Numbered from the stretch's first letter, positions 1 to 10,060 are shown. The stretch is DNA of 55,731 nucleotides from Bacteroidales bacterium (GCA_015061185.1 SUWZ01000017.1:1-55731), one strand, 5' to 3'. Made by a program: numbers and translations. Notes: generated from the letters alone by a model not told the origin.

Positions 1-608
1 TCGGTTAATGCTGTGGGCTTATCGTCTAACTTCCCAAGGTTTTTGATGGCATAAAGCCATTTGTCCATAAATGTCTCCAATTCGCCCTCTTCCTTGCGGA
101 ATTTAGGCATCTCTATGAAGATAAAATTCAAGTTCTTATTGAACACCTCATTAAGGTCATCCTTCAACTGTACCTTGGTAATCAAATGGTTGACCTTCTC
201 CTGGGAATCATCCATCACAAAATCCAAAATGCCTATCACATAAACCGGTGACAATTTATAATCCCAATAAACAGTATTGTTTTTTGTACCCTTTTGACCT
301 TGATCTTGAATGGCAAATGAGGAGTAGTACAAGGCTCTGTCCCTAAAATTTTCTTGCTTTGCTTTTTGCATCTCAACAATGAATCGCTCCCCCTCTTTGG
401 TGGTACAATAGACATCATAGACGGCACGTCTCTCATTGTTGGAGAATCCTAATTGCTCGGTATTTAAGTAGGTAAGATCGGCAATCTCTTTTTCTCCGTT
501 CAGTTCCAACAGAGCATTTAAAAAACTGATTAAAAACTCCTTGTTCGCCTCCGTGCCGAAAAACTTCTTGAAAGCGAAATCCGTGTAGAAATTTATGTAG
601 CGACTCAT
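1..608 (-). CDS. Rpn-type PD-(D/E)XK nuclease (recombination-promoting nuclease / 'putative transposase' family), partial
   Basis: The minus strand reads open from an ATG at 608 to the left edge, so the C-terminus lies outside the window; about 202 residues are visible. It opens MSRYINFYTDFAFKKFFG, the usual start of the Rpn/PDDEXK_2 family, and continues with AVYDVYCTTKEGERFIVEMQ, which holds the D...ExQ nuclease core (D near residue 70, E-M-Q near 84-86). Family members nick DNA and are common in many paralogous copies in Bacteroidota; the name transposase is historical. No inverted repeats or partner genes are visible. Family call is secure; the role in this cell is unknown. Confidence 0.85.
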   Translation of the reverse strand, partial: MSRYINFYTDFAFKKFFGTEANKEFLISFLNALLELNGEKEIADLTYLNTEQLGFSNNERRAVYDVYCTTKEGERFIVEMQKAKQENFRDRALYYSSFAIQDQGQKGTKNNTVYWDYKLSPVYVIGILDFVMDDSQEKVNHLITKVQLKDDLNEVFNKNLNFIFIEMPKFRKEEGELETFMDKWLYAIKNLGKLDDKPTALT

Positions 609-955
609 CGCTGTTCCAGGTATGCACATAGTAATCGATTTAAATTTTGTTTATTAATACGACAAAAATAACACATTAATTTCATTTTACAAAGGGGAGG
701 ACACTTCCCTTGAAACAAAAAATGAGAATTTATATTTTTTTTAGAGTTATACGAAACAAAATGGAATTAGGATTCAGGTTTCAACAGGTAAAAAAATAAA
801 AATCTTCTCAAGCAGGCTCGAAATAAAATCTAAACAACTTCTAAATAATCTAAAAAAATATTTATATTTGCAAAGTACAATTTAGTGGTTTTAGGCTAAA
901 TCTACAATAGATGTCTTTACAACATTGTAGATTCCTTATTTTAAATTAATTAAAT
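609..955. promoter_or_regulatory. AT-rich intergenic stretch with a TAnnTTTG promoter (plus strand) and one copy of a dispersed motif
   Basis: The gap between the divergent nuclease and lipoprotein genes holds a TATATTTG -7 box at 863-870, which fits transcription of the lipoprotein-OmpA pair with a long leader of about 80 bases. At 822-842, read on the minus strand, is one copy of the motif AGAAGTTGTTTAGATTTTA that recurs at 14123, 48156 and 55593. No coding sequence was seen here. Confidence 0.5.
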
Positions 956-1714
956 ATGAATTTATCAAGTTTTAGAAAGAGAAAGAGGGTTAATTGTGGT
1001 TGGATACTTGCATTTTTCTCCTCGTTGATTTTACTTGGAAGTGGATGCTCTAAAGAGGAGTATGACCTAGAAAATCTGTCAACAGATAGTTTATTAATCA
1101 AAACAGCATTGGCTGCTCCTATCGGCGATGTAAAAATGACCTTGAATGACATCGTCAAACATGATGGTATCGGCGGACAAATTACCACAGAAAATGCGGT
1201 CATCAATTTAGCAGAGATATTGGAATTGGTTCTTCCTCTTAAGTGTACCTTTGGTACTCATGTCACCGGCTATGACACCATCACAGGTATCGACTTAAAC
1301 GAATATTTGGGAGAATCAAACATAGTGGATTCTCTACATGTTGCATCTTTGAATTTTGAAATTGAAAACCAATTTCCTCTCAATGCAATCATAAAAATTG
1401 TCTTCATGTCTGAAGAGGAATTTTTAGGCATACCTTTTTATCAAGATCTTACTGCTCCTGACCTAAACATTCAAATCGACATTCCTAAAGCAAAATCTTT
1501 GACAAATCTGTCTGAACCTATCTCTCCTGCTATTATCAACAAAGAGATTAAAGTAGGAGGGAGTGCGCAAGCCGATTTAATGAAAGCTACTGCTATGCGC
1601 ATAGAATATGAATTGATATTGGGAGATGGTCAAGCGTGTTATCTTGTCGAAAACCAATACTTAAAATTAGATATTAGTGCTTACTTGAAAGCAGACGTTT
1701 TACTTAATGATTAG
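956..1714 (+). CDS. lipoprotein of unknown function upstream of an OmpA-family protein
   Basis: 252 residues. The N-terminus is positively charged (RKRKR), then a hydrophobic stretch, then the lipobox LLGSGC with the lipidated cysteine near residue 31, so it should be exported and lipid-anchored. The rest is mostly beta-type sequence with no motif I recognise. The stop lies 11 bases before the ATG of the OmpA-family gene, so the two are almost certainly co-transcribed and may act together at the outer membrane. Nothing indicates an enzymatic role. Confidence 0.75.
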   Translation: MNLSSFRKRKRVNCGWILAFFSSLILLGSGCSKEEYDLENLSTDSLLIKTALAAPIGDVKMTLNDIVKHDGIGGQITTENAVINLAEILELVLPLKCTFGTHVTGYDTITGIDLNEYLGESNIVDSLHVASLNFEIENQFPLNAIIKIVFMSEEEFLGIPFYQDLTAPDLNIQIDIPKAKSLTNLSEPISPAIINKEIKVGGSAQADLMKATAMRIEYELILGDGQACYLVENQYLKLDISAYLKADVLLND

Positions 1715-1725
1715 GAGGGTTGATT

Positions 1726-3963
1726 ATGAGAAAGTTATTTAAATTTATTTTCGTTTTTGTGGTGTTATTTTTGAGTATTTCTTCGTATTCTCAGCTAAGC
1801 AACACACTATATTTCAACGACTACAACCCTCGTCAACATTGGCTTAATCCTTCTTTCCGCCCCGAAGGTAAATTTTATGTGGGAATGCCGGCCCTTTCTA
1901 CTATTGCAGTAGGAGGTGGTAATAGTCGACTTACGTTTGAAGATATTTTCCAAAACGTAACTGTTAATGGTGAAAAGAAAACAGTCTTGTTTTTTGATAA
2001 AAATGCAGATAGCGAGGGATACGAAAATTTCCTTAAGAAGATGAAATATAACGAACGAATTTTTGCTTCGTATCGTCTTCATTTGCTTGAATTTGGATTC
2101 CGTATCAAAGAAAAGGGCTATGCTACATTTGGACTGTCCAATCGATTAGAATCAATGGTGGTTCTTCCTAATGAGGTATTCGGTTTGGTCTTTGAAGGGA
2201 TGGAAAATGAACCATACGATTGGAACTTAGATAAATTATCTACGGATGCAACACTCTTCACAGAATTGGCATTAGGATACTCACACCGCATCAACGACAA
2301 ATTGGAAGTGGGTGGTAAATTCAAATACTTATATGGTCATGCCAATCTTCACACAAAACTTAATGATGTAACCGTAACTTCCGGACCGGACGAATGGGTG
2401 GTGAAAGGTGACGCAAGCATCCATGCTGCCATGCCGGGCTTAACTGTCCGCTCCACCGACGAGGGCAGAATAGATGGTGTGGATATGGACGTTGATCCGG
2501 TATTGATGGCTAAACCGCAAGGACATGGTATCGCTTTTGATTTGGGTGCGACTTACAGACCTTTGCCGGAACTCAAGGTTTCTGCAAGTGTTATCGACTT
2601 AGGTTTCATCAGATGGAAAAATAACCTTTCTCAAGTTGATAAAGTTGGAGATTTTACGTTTGAAGGTATATCATACGACATTAATGATGATACCACCGAC
2701 TACTTCGACCCATACGAAGAGATGTTGGAGGAGATGTTCGAAAACAATGAAAACCCGTCTGCCTATACAACCGGACTTAAAGCTCAAATTCATTTGGCTG
2801 CAGAATGGGCATTTTGGGAAAATCGTATAGGTTTGGGTATCTTGTCTAAAACTTATATCTACCACCGCAATGCATGGGAGGAGTTTTTGCTGACAGCCAA
2901 CTTCCGTCCTTTCAAACAAATTTCTTTAAGCTTGGGCTACGGTATGTTTGACGGAGAATGGAATAATTTGAGTGCCGGTGTAAACTTCAATTTGGGTCCT
3001 GTCAACTTATTTGTATTGGCGGACAACATACCTTTCCGCTATGCTAAAAGCGGTGATGCCACATTCCCGTCTAATACTCGACATGCAAGAGTCAACACAG
3101 GTTTGGCTTTTGTAATAGGTGATAGATTTAAAGACAAAGATAAAGATGGTGTTGAAGATAAATTAGACCTATGCCCTAACACTTTAAAGGGAGTACAAGT
3201 GGATAGCAAGGGTTGCCCACTGGATAGCGACAAGGATGGTGTAGCAGACTATTTGGACAAATGTGCCAACACACCTAAAGAGGCTATCGGGAAAGTGGAT
3301 AGCGTTGGTTGTCCTTTGGATAGCGATGGTGATGGTGTGGCAGATTACTTGGATCAATGTGCCAACACTCCTAAAGAGGCTATCGGAAAAATTGATAGTG
3401 TCGGTTGTCCACTGGATAGCGATGGTGATGGTGTAGCAGACTACTTGGACAAATGTGCCAATACGCCTAAAGAGGCTATCGGAAAAACAGATAGCGTAGG
3501 TTGTCCATTGGATAGCGACGGTGATGGTATATACGACTACGAAGATAAATGCCCTAATTTGGCAGGTGTTAAAGATAATTCAGGTTGCCCTGAAGTGAAG
3601 GCGGAGGTAAAACAACTATTCAAGAAAGCTCTTAATGGTATTCAATTTGCTTCCGGAAAGGCTACTATCATGAAACGTTCTTATCCTATCTTGAATGACG
3701 TGGTTAAGGTAATGGAAGAAAATCCAACTTACAACCTAAGTATTGTAGGACATACTGATAGCTCCGGAGATCCGGAAAAGAACTTGAAATTATCTCAAGA
3801 CAGAGCTGCGTCTGTAAAAGATTACTTGATAATGAAGGGAGTTGATGCGTCCAGAATTCGCACAGATGGCAAGGGGGATACAGAACCGGTGGCTGATAAT
3901 GCAACAGTTAAAGGTCGTACTCTAAATCGTCGTGTAGCATTTGAAATCGAGTATATGGAATAA
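1726..3963 (+). CDS. OmpA-family outer-membrane protein with DUF5723-like barrel region, thrombospondin type 3 repeats and OmpA C-terminal domain
   Basis: 745 residues from the ATG at 1726, which has an unusually strong AGGAGG ribosome binding site at 1713-1718; the in-frame TTG at 1720 is not needed. A signal peptide (cleavage likely after SSYS) is followed by a beta-rich region of about 440 residues resembling the DUF5723/PorP-type barrels of Bacteroidota. Five calcium-binding thrombospondin type 3 repeats (D-x-D-x-D-G) occupy roughly residues 465-625, and an OmpA domain ends the protein, with VGHTDSSG and the R of LSQDRAASV that bind diaminopimelate in peptidoglycan. It should tie the outer membrane to the wall. 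Three repeat units are nearly identical. Confidence 0.85.
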   Translation: MRKLFKFIFVFVVLFLSISSYSQLSNTLYFNDYNPRQHWLNPSFRPEGKFYVGMPALSTIAVGGGNSRLTFEDIFQNVTVNGEKKTVLFFDKNADSEGYENFLKKMKYNERIFASYRLHLLEFGFRIKEKGYATFGLSNRLESMVVLPNEVFGLVFEGMENEPYDWNLDKLSTDATLFTELALGYSHRINDKLEVGGKFKYLYGHANLHTKLNDVTVTSGPDEWVVKGDASIHAAMPGLTVRSTDEGRIDGVDMDVDPVLMAKPQGHGIAFDLGATYRPLPELKVSASVIDLGFIRWKNNLSQVDKVGDFTFEGISYDINDDTTDYFDPYEEMLEEMFENNENPSAYTTGLKAQIHLAAEWAFWENRIGLGILSKTYIYHRNAWEEFLLTANFRPFKQISLSLGYGMFDGEWNNLSAGVNFNLGPVNLFVLADNIPFRYAKSGDATFPSNTRHARVNTGLAFVIGDRFKDKDKDGVEDKLDLCPNTLKGVQVDSKGCPLDSDKDGVADYLDKCANTPKEAIGKVDSVGCPLDSDGDGVADYLDQCANTPKEAIGKIDSVGCPLDSDGDGVADYLDKCANTPKEAIGKTDSVGCPLDSDGDGIYDYEDKCPNLAGVKDNSGCPEVKAEVKQLFKKALNGIQFASGKATIMKRSYPILNDVVKVMEENPTYNLSIVGHTDSSGDPEKNLKLSQDRAASVKDYLIMKGVDASRIRTDGKGDTEPVADNATVKGRTLNRRVAFEIEYME
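3280..3540 (+). repeat. tandem 96-bp coding repeats (calcium-binding repeat units)
   Basis: The unit running from DSVGCPLDSDGDGVADYLD through ANTPKEAIGK is 32 residues, 96 bp, and is repeated about three times with very high nucleotide identity, flanked by more divergent copies. Such repeats can expand or contract by slippage or recombination. Confidence 0.8.
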
Positions 3964-4040
3964 TGTTAAGGCAACTTCTACAAATTCTTTATTAGGAATG
4001 GTGAATTTACAGATCACACCTATAGAAGTAGACTAAAAAG

Positions 4041-4080
4041 ACTTCCCCGTTGGCGGATAGCTGACGGGGAAGTTGTTTTT
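4041..4080 (+). terminator. rho-independent terminator after the OmpA-family gene
   Basis: A 10-bp stem, ACTTCCCCGT at 4041-4050 against ACGGGGAAGT at 4064-4073, is followed by TGTTTTTT. It lies 78 bases after the OmpA stop codon. Confidence 0.85.
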
Positions 4081-4187
4081 TATAAAGGAAGAAATATTCA
4101 ATGACTTGCGTTCGTTTCTGGTTTCAAGTGGCAGACTGCCTGAATCCTAAATAAGCGTCAGTGCATTGTAACCTGAAACACAGATGG

Positions 4188-4283
4188 TACTGCCTTCCAG
4201 GCAGGTTCCCATGGTGCTACCTATCACCCGAGACTTTGTCTCGGGCTACCATCGCTACGCTCAGTACTGCCCTCCAGGCAGGG
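4188..4283. repeat. GC-rich REP/MITE-like palindromic element
   Basis: Two near-identical imperfect palindromes, TACTGCCTTCCAGGCAGG at 4188-4205 and TACTGCCCTCCAGGCAGG at 4265-4282, flank a perfect 8-bp hairpin, CCCGAGAC/GTCTCGGG, with a TTT loop at 4227-4245. Base composition is much richer in G+C than the surroundings. The block sits between two convergent terminators. It looks like a REP-type or short non-autonomous element; no transposase is adjacent. A copy-number search would settle it. Confidence 0.55.
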
Positions 4284-4354
4284 TGAAATATTGGGTAGTT
4301 GCCTACTTGAAACCTAAATCCTGAAACTTTAAACTTAACTAATACACAATATAC

Positions 4355-4388
4355 CACAAAAAAAGTGCGCCCCAAAGACGCACTTTCC
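4355..4388 (-). terminator. rho-independent terminator for the Ala/Lys-rich protein gene
   Basis: Read on the minus strand, AAAGTGCG (4386-4379) pairs with CGCACTTT (4369-4362) and is followed by TTTTTTTG. It lies just beyond the stop codon at 4408. Confidence 0.75.
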
Positions 4389-4407
4389 ATCGTTTAAAGA
4401 AATTGGA

Positions 4408-4902
4408 TTATATTCCTTTGAACAAAGTTTGAGTTGCCGCATTAGCAATCTTGTCACTCTTAACTTGAGTAGGAGTAATCAAAGTTGTAGTACCTGCGCT
4501 CAAAGCAAAAGCGATGTTAGCAGGATCTGCAGAAGCCTCTGCAAATTTTGCTGCTTTTCCATTAATCATGAAATAACTTTCTCCGGCATCGCTCAATACA
4601 AAGCTTTGTCCATTGCATTCGAATGCAACATTACCAGGAGCTGCGCTCAAAATCTTAATTTGACCATTAATAGCACCGTGTTGGAAATAAACAGTCATAT
4701 TAGGTGCTACATTAACTTGAGGGTCTGTAGGCTTTTTAGCCGCTGCCTCTGCTGCTGCTTTTTCAGCTGCTGCCTTAGCCGCTGCAGCTTCCTTAGCTGC
4801 TTTTTCTTTTGCAGCTTTTTCTGCTGCTGCCTTTTGTTCTGCTGCTTTCTTTTCTTCGTCGTCTCCTCCGAATACGTTCTTAATAGAATCTAATAATCCC
4901 AT
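4408..4902 (-). CDS. hypothetical protein with an Ala/Lys/Glu-rich helical N-terminal region
   Basis: 164 residues. It opens MGLLDSIKNVFGGDDEEKK, continues with a highly charged Ala/Lys/Glu stretch (about residues 17-58) that would form a long helix or coiled coil, and ends in a roughly 100-residue beta-rich domain beginning near VNVAPNMTVYF. There is no signal peptide or membrane segment. It stands alone with its own terminator. I do not recognise the family. The opposite strand is also open here, but only because the repetitive alanine codons lack stops in the complement. Confidence 0.75.
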   Translation of the reverse strand: MGLLDSIKNVFGGDDEEKKAAEQKAAAEKAAKEKAAKEAAAAKAAAEKAAAEAAAKKPTDPQVNVAPNMTVYFQHGAINGQIKILSAAPGNVAFECNGQSFVLSDAGESYFMINGKAAKFAEASADPANIAFALSAGTTTLITPTQVKSDKIANAATQTLFKGI

Positions 4903-5091
4903 AATTAAATAAATTTTTAAATTAATAATTTCTCTTATCTATACAAAAGTTGCTCTTAAACTTTTTGCAGGCAACTTCTAACGATGTCGTTTCTACAAAT
5001 ATAAAATAAAGTTTAAAAAACAAACCCTTTTCATCGATTTTTTTTCACTTTTTTAGTAAAAAAAATATTTTTGATGTTCTACAACATACAA

Positions 5092-5124
5092 AAGAGGCAC
5101 CACCCTAATCGGGTAATGCCTCTG
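5092..5124 (-). terminator. terminator of the fumarase gene
   Basis: GAGGCA and TGCCTC (5094-5099 and 5117-5122) close a stem with an inner CCC/GGG pairing. On the minus strand it is followed by TTTTG. Confidence 0.7.
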
Positions 5125-5146
5125 AACATATCATAATCAAAATAAA

Positions 5147-6790
5147 TTACTTTTTACAACCGGCACACCAAGGTTTAAGTTGCTGAAAGAAATCATTTCC
5201 TTTGTCATCCACCAAAATAAATGCAGGGAAGTCTTCTACATCAATTTTCCATATTGCTTCCATACCCAATTCAGGATACTCAACACACTCAATGCTCTTA
5301 ATGTTATTTTGAGCCAAAATTGCAGCCGGTCCTCCGATAGATCCTAAATAGAAACCGCCATGTTTTTTACATGCATCTGTCACTTGCTGAGAGCGGTTTC
5401 CTTTTGCCAACATAATCATAGAACCTCCATTATCTTGGAACTCATCCACGTATGGGTCCATACGTCCCGCTGTAGTTGGTCCCATCGAACCACATGCCAT
5501 TCCGGCAGGAGTTTTTGCCGGTCCTGCATAATAGACCGGATGATCCTTCATATATTGTGGCATTCCCTCTCCGGCATCCAAACGAGCCTTAAGTTTTGCA
5601 TGAGCTATATCTCTACCCACAATAATGGTTCCATTCAAAGATAAACGGGTAGATACAGGATATTTAGACAATTCTTTTAGTACTTCAGACATCGGTTGAT
5701 TCAAATCAATCTTCACAGCATCACCTTCTCCGGCTTGACGTAGTTCTTCCGGAATCAATTCGTATGGCTTATCGTCCATCTTTTCAATCCAGATACCATC
5801 TTTATTTATCTTAGCCTTAATGTTACGGTCGGCGGAACAGCTAACACCCAAACCAATAGGACAACTTGCACCATGACGAGGCAAACGAACAACGCGGATA
5901 TCATGTGCCAAATACTTACCTCCAAATTGCGCACCCAAGCCAATTTTATGAGCCTCTTCCAAAAGTTGCGCCTCCAATTCCACATCACGGAAAGCACGTC
6001 CTGTTTCGTCTCCTGTAGTAGGCAAAGTATCATAATAATGAGTTGAAGCCAATTTTACGGTCAACAAATTCTTTTCTGCCGAAGTTCCTCCAATAACAAA
6101 CGCAATATGGTACGGCGGACATGCTGCAGTTCCCAATGACTTCATCTTCTCTACCAAAAACGGAACCAATGTACCCGGATTCTGAATGCGTGCTTTTGTC
6201 TCTTGGTATAAATAGGTTTTATTAGCAGAACCTCCCCCTTTTGTAACCATCAAGAAGTGATACTCCATACCTTCGCAAGCTTCAATATCAATTTGTGCAG
6301 GCAAATTACATTTTGTATTTACCTCATCATACATATTCAAAGGTGCATTTTGAGAATAACGCAAGTTTTCTTCTGTATAAGTTTTGAACACTCCTAATGA
6401 CAATGCTTCTTCATCACAAAAACCTGTCCAAACTTGTTGACCTTTTTCGCCATGGATAATCGCAGTACCTGTATCTTGGCAAAGTGGCAATTTTCCTTTT
6501 GCAGAGACCTCTGCATTACGCAAGAAAGTTAGCGCAACATATTTATCATTATCACTTGCATCCGGATCACTCAAAATCTTTGCAACCTGCTCGTTGTGTG
6601 AACGACGAAGAAGAAAGGATACATCACGAAATGCGGCATTCGCCATTTTTGTTAAACCCTCTTTCTCGATTTTTAAAATGGGGTGACCTTCAAACTCACT
6701 TACAGAGACATGGTCTTTTGTCAATAGATAATACTCTGTGTTATCCTTTCCGAGTTGAAACATCGGAGCATACTTAAATTCTGTAGCCAT
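5147..6790 (-). CDS. fumA/fumB-type: class I fumarate hydratase (fused alpha and beta parts)
   Basis: 547 residues, the usual length of single-chain iron-sulfur fumarases. The enzyme interconverts fumarate and malate in the cytoplasm using an oxygen-sensitive [4Fe-4S] cluster. Cluster-cysteine candidates are seen in PLCQDTGTA (C104), TAACPPYH (C224) and HGASCPIG (C310). The catalytic C-terminal part carries [16 protein letters not shown]. The ATG at 6790 gives the typical N-terminus. In Bacteroidota this enzyme runs in the reductive direction toward succinate. It has its own terminator and forms a single-gene unit. Confidence 0.95.
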   Translation of the reverse strand: MATEFKYAPMFQLGKDNTEYYLLTKDHVSVSEFEGHPILKIEKEGLTKMANAAFRDVSFLLRRSHNEQVAKILSDPDASDNDKYVALTFLRNAEVSAKGKLPLCQDTGTAIIHGEKGQQVWTGFCDEEALSLGVFKTYTEENLRYSQNAPLNMYDEVNTKCNLPAQIDIEACEGMEYHFLMVTKGGGSANKTYLYQETKARIQNPGTLVPFLVEKMKSLGTAACPPYHIAFVIGGTSAEKNLLTVKLASTHYYDTLPTTGDETGRAFRDVELEAQLLEEAHKIGLGAQFGGKYLAHDIRVVRLPRHGASCPIGLGVSCSADRNIKAKINKDGIWIEKMDDKPYELIPEELRQAGEGDAVKIDLNQPMSEVLKELSKYPVSTRLSLNGTIIVGRDIAHAKLKARLDAGEGMPQYMKDHPVYYAGPAKTPAGMACGSMGPTTAGRMDPYVDEFQDNGGSMIMLAKGNRSQQVTDACKKHGGFYLGSIGGPAAILAQNNIKSIECVEYPELGMEAIWKIDVEDFPAFILVDDKGNDFFQQLKPWCAGCKK

Positions 6791-6928
6791 AATTTTATTT
6801 TATATTATTTAAATTTCCTCTACTTTAAATTGAGTGATAAAGGTAGAAAAATTTTGTTTTATTCGCAACTTCCAATCATAAATAAAAAAGAGAGTGCAGC
6901 TATCAGTCGCTACACCCTCAAGGTTGTG

Positions 6929-7322
6929 TGGAGATGCAGGGAGTCGAACCCTGGTCCAAACGAGGACACTAAATGCTTTCTACATGCTTATTCTTGACTA
7001 AATTTTCGTGCAATAGCAAGACCAAGACCACCAACTACTACCTTATCCTCTAAAATTTCGTTTCTGCAACGAGGCATACAAAAACTATCCTTGAATTACC
7101 TGCTCCTTCGGATCGGATCGCCTCAAGGAAGGGCATCCGGAAGAAGTCTCGTCCTAACACCTTGTGCCAGGATAAAGCTAATCTACTATACTTCGATTAA
7201 GCAGCAAGAGCCATATTATTTTCGCCAGTTAAATTTTTGGTCTCCAAAGATTATAGTGCTAGCCACCAGCGCACTGCATGCTTACAAATAATCTCTACCC
7301 GCTGTCAAATCCAGTCATCCCC
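6929..7322 (-). ncRNA. ssrA: tmRNA (transfer-messenger RNA), tag GENNMALAA
   Basis: About 394 nt. The 5' end reads GGGGAUGACUGGAUUUGACA, the standard tmRNA start, and pairs with CAUCUCC at the 3' end (6930-6936) to form the acceptor stem; the T arm GGGTTCGACTCCC is intact. The tag reading frame at 7226-7197 encodes GENNMALAA and stops with TAA. CCA is not encoded. With SmpB, the molecule rescues stalled ribosomes and marks the protein for degradation. Confidence 0.95.
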
Positions 7323-7420
7323 AAACTTGACATTCTTCGTTACATCCGCTGATGTACGTTGCAAATATAGATGATAATTTTTGCTCTCAAATAAATTTTT
7401 AGTTAAAAATATAAAAACAA

Positions 7421-7455
7421 AAAAATAGGGAAACTTATTTGCTCCCCTATTTTGT
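7421..7455 (-). terminator. terminator of the rny gene
   Basis: On the minus strand AAAATAGGGGAGC...TTTCCCTATTTTTTT forms a stem with a long T run directly downstream of the rny stop codon at 7475. Confidence 0.75.
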
Positions 7456-7474
7456 GATATACAAGTTATAAAAA

Positions 7475-9004
7475 TTACTTCGCAAAACTTACCGCTCTTG
7501 TTTCGCGGATAACAGTAATCTTCACCTGTCCCGGATAGGTCAACTCGTCTTGAATCTTTTTAGCGATTTCATACGACAATGTCTCTACCTCTTTATCATC
7601 AATCTTATCGGCACCAACAATCACACGCAACTCGCGACCGGCTTGGATAGCATACGTCTTAACAACTCCCGGATAAGACAAAGCCAATTTTTCCAAGTCG
7701 TTCAAACGTTTGATGTAAGCCTCAACGATTTCGCGACGAGCACCCGGACGAGCACCGGAAATAGCGTCACAAGCTTGAACGATAGGCGACAATAAACTCT
7801 CCATCTCAACTTCATCATGGTGAGCACCGATTGCATTGCAAATTTCAGGCTTCTCTTTGTACTTTTCAGCCAACTTCATACCTAAAATTGCGTGTGGCAA
7901 TTCCGGCTCATCATCAGGCACTTTACCAATATCGTGGAGCAAACCGGCACGTTTAGCCTTTTTAGGATTTAAGCCCAACTCAGATGCCATGATAGCACAA
8001 AGATTGGCTGTTTCACGTGCATGTTGCAACAAGTTTTGTCCGTAGGAAGAACGATACTTCATCTTACCAATCAAACGAATCAAATCCGGATGCAATCCAT
8101 GAATACCCAAATCAATTGTTGTACGCTTACCGGTCTCCACAATCTCCTCTTCGACCTGTTTTTTCACTTTAGCCACAACCTCCTCAATACGAGCCGGGTG
8201 GATACGTCCGTCTGTTACCAATTGATGCAAAGCCAAACGAGCTATCTCGCGACGAACCGGATCAAAGGCAGAAAGGACAATCGCTTCCGGAGTATCATCA
8301 ACAATAATTTCCACACCGGTAGCAGCTTCCAAAGTACGAATATTTCTACCCTCTCTACCGATAATACGACCTTTTATCTCATCTGAATCGATATTAAAGA
8401 CAGTCACAGAATTTTCAATAGCCGCCTCTGTTGCAACTCTTTGGATAGTTTGAACCACAATACGTTTCGCCTCTTTATTGGCAGTCATCTTCGCCTCCTC
8501 CATAATCTCATTTACATAAGACATAGCATCGGTTTTTGCCTCTTCTTTCAGCGATTCAATCAGTTTTTCTTTTGCCTCTTGAGCAGACAATCCGGAAATA
8601 ACTTCCAAACGCTCATGAGCCAAACGATTCAATTTATCCAACTCTTGTTTACGAGAGTCTATAACAGACATTTGAGCATTTAATTTTTCCTTCAGATTAT
8701 CATTTTCGGAGCGACCCTTTTGCACCTCAGACTGCATCTGATTCAACTGCATCTCACGCTGTTTCAACTTCGACTCAAACTGTTGCATCTTCGCATTACG
8801 CTGATTGCATTGAGCCTCATACTCATTTTTCAAGGTTAAATACTTCTCCTTAACCTCCAACATCTTGTTGTCTCTTAGGACTTTTGCTTCCGCCTCGGCC
8901 TCTTTAATAATATTGGCAGTTCTCGACTTTAAAAGAGTATTCAAAATCAACCAAACAACCAACGCACCAAGTAGAAATGCAACTATTATAAATACAATTT
9001 CCAT
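7475..9004 (-). CDS. rny: ribonuclease Y
   Basis: 509 residues, the family's usual length. It has an N-terminal membrane span ([20 protein letters not shown]), a long charged coiled coil to about residue 190, a KH RNA-binding domain ([15 protein letters not shown]), and an HD domain with the metal-binding LLHDIGK. It is the membrane-tethered endoribonuclease that initiates mRNA decay in bacteria lacking RNase E. It lies downstream of zapA, in the same direction, across a 221-base gap that appears structured. Confidence 0.95.
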   Translation of the reverse strand: MEIVFIIVAFLLGALVVWLILNTLLKSRTANIIKEAEAEAKVLRDNKMLEVKEKYLTLKNEYEAQCNQRNAKMQQFESKLKQREMQLNQMQSEVQKGRSENDNLKEKLNAQMSVIDSRKQELDKLNRLAHERLEVISGLSAQEAKEKLIESLKEEAKTDAMSYVNEIMEEAKMTANKEAKRIVVQTIQRVATEAAIENSVTVFNIDSDEIKGRIIGREGRNIRTLEAATGVEIIVDDTPEAIVLSAFDPVRREIARLALHQLVTDGRIHPARIEEVVAKVKKQVEEEIVETGKRTTIDLGIHGLHPDLIRLIGKMKYRSSYGQNLLQHARETANLCAIMASELGLNPKKAKRAGLLHDIGKVPDDEPELPHAILGMKLAEKYKEKPEICNAIGAHHDEVEMESLLSPIVQACDAISGARPGARREIVEAYIKRLNDLEKLALSYPGVVKTYAIQAGRELRVIVGADKIDDKEVETLSYEIAKKIQDELTYPGQVKITVIRETRAVSFAK

Positions 9005-9024
9005 ATTATTAAATAATTTGATAC

Positions 9025-9200
9025 GTAAAATTTCAACTCAATCAGGAGGCAATTTCCTTCTTCGACGAAGGAGCATTACTTTATCGTTGAAAATCGTCTA
9101 AGAATATCTTTAAAACTCAATTGTATAATAATCAAAGGGATAGCCCTACTGTAATCATACCAAATCGAGCGCATTTACGCACTCTTCCCCGAAATTCTTC
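9025..9200 (-). ncRNA. possible structured small RNA in the zapA-rny gap (6S-type candidate)
   Basis: The 221-base gap has no open frame but has several pairing blocks: AATTTC near 9194 can close with GAAATT near 9029, and TCCTTC/GAAGGA (9055-9060 and 9067-9072) form a tight hairpin; a purine-rich GGGGAAGAGTGCG lies near its 5' end. 6S RNA sits next to zapA in some bacteria, which is why I consider it, but I could not confirm the 6S open-bubble structure. It could equally be a long leader of rny. Confidence 0.35.
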
Positions 9201-9225
9201 AAAAAAATATGAATAAAATTGAATA

Positions 9226-9570
9226 TTATTGACCGGACAAAGTCTGAGATATACTACTATTTAACTCTTCCAATTCTTTCCGTAAAGCCTCCAACTCTTG
9301 TTGCGACTGCTTTAATTCAACTGCTACCGAAAACAAAGCATAGGACAAACATTCACTAACACTTGCGCTTGATGCTCTCTTTGCAAATGACTCATAATAC
9401 TCACTTGCATACTTGGCCGCTTTCCGATAAAGAGCCTCCTCCTCATTGAAGACCCGAACACCAATAGCATGACCTGCTACCCTAACACGAATCGAATACT
9501 TCCCCTCCAAAGTTTCAGACTTTTGAGGTTTAATGGGTTCTAACCCTTCGGTATCCAACTGCTCGTCCAT
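9226..9570 (-). CDS. zapA: cell division protein ZapA
   Basis: 114 residues. The N-terminal half (YSIRVRVAGHAIGVRVFNEEEALYRKAAK, shown in part) matches the ZapA fold and is followed by a C-terminal helix for tetramer formation. ZapA bundles FtsZ filaments at the division ring. It lies 8 bases after the stop of a small coiled-coil gene with which it forms an operon, and upstream of rny. Confidence 0.85.
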   Translation of the reverse strand: MDEQLDTEGLEPIKPQKSETLEGKYSIRVRVAGHAIGVRVFNEEEALYRKAAKYASEYYESFAKRASSASVSECLSYALFSVAVELKQSQQELEALRKELEELNSSISQTLSGQ

Positions 9571-9578
9571 TTACGCCA

Positions 9579-9881
9579 TTATTTCATCAACAGTGTAATA
9601 CAATATTCAATTTCTTGCTCCAATTCTGATAGCCTTCTACTGACTTTCGCCACCTCTGTCTTAGAAACTTCCACCGATTTTGCTATAATCAAACGCTCAT
9701 ACTTCTTCTTCAACTCTCTCATCGCCTCCTTATAGTCAGCAACCTCCTTAGTCAGACTATCAATACGACCTAACAAACGAACCTTATCTTCCCTCAACTC
9801 ATTATACTCTGAAATAAGCTTCGCTATATTTTCTTTGAGTGTGGGTTGATTATCCTCCATTTTGTCTTCTAAAGTCGCCAT
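9579..9881 (-). CDS. small coiled-coil protein, ZapB-like by context
   Basis: 100 residues, nearly all predicted helix with heptad spacing (KLISEYNELREDKVRLLGR, then SKTEVAKVSRRLSELEQEI). There is no membrane segment. It is the first gene of the zapA operon, which suggests a division role like ZapB. The function is inferred from shape and neighbour only. Confidence 0.7.
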   Translation of the reverse strand: MATLEDKMEDNQPTLKENIAKLISEYNELREDKVRLLGRIDSLTKEVADYKEAMRELKKKYERLIIAKSVEVSKTEVAKVSRRLSELEQEIEYCITLLMK

Positions 9882-10060
9882 TTCGTCAAAAATCTTCGCA
9901 AAGTTAACATTCTGACTCGAAAATAGAAATTAATTGACAAAATAATTCATATTAAATTCGTTAAAAATCGTTGAAATTCCTTTTCTGACTCTTTTTTTAT
10001 CATTACTTTGCACTAATATCAGTTTTTTTGAGTTCCATCTCTTTTATTTGGTAAATTAAT

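Noticed and set aside
4429-4893. 154-residue cysteine/serine-rich frame on the plus strand
   Set aside because: It is the complement of the Ala/Lys-rich gene on the other strand; GCN alanine codons read backward as Cys/Ser. No start signal or family.
7091-7291. 66-residue frame inside the tmRNA region
   Set aside because: The segment is fully explained by tmRNA with its acceptor stem, T arm and tag frame on the opposite strand.
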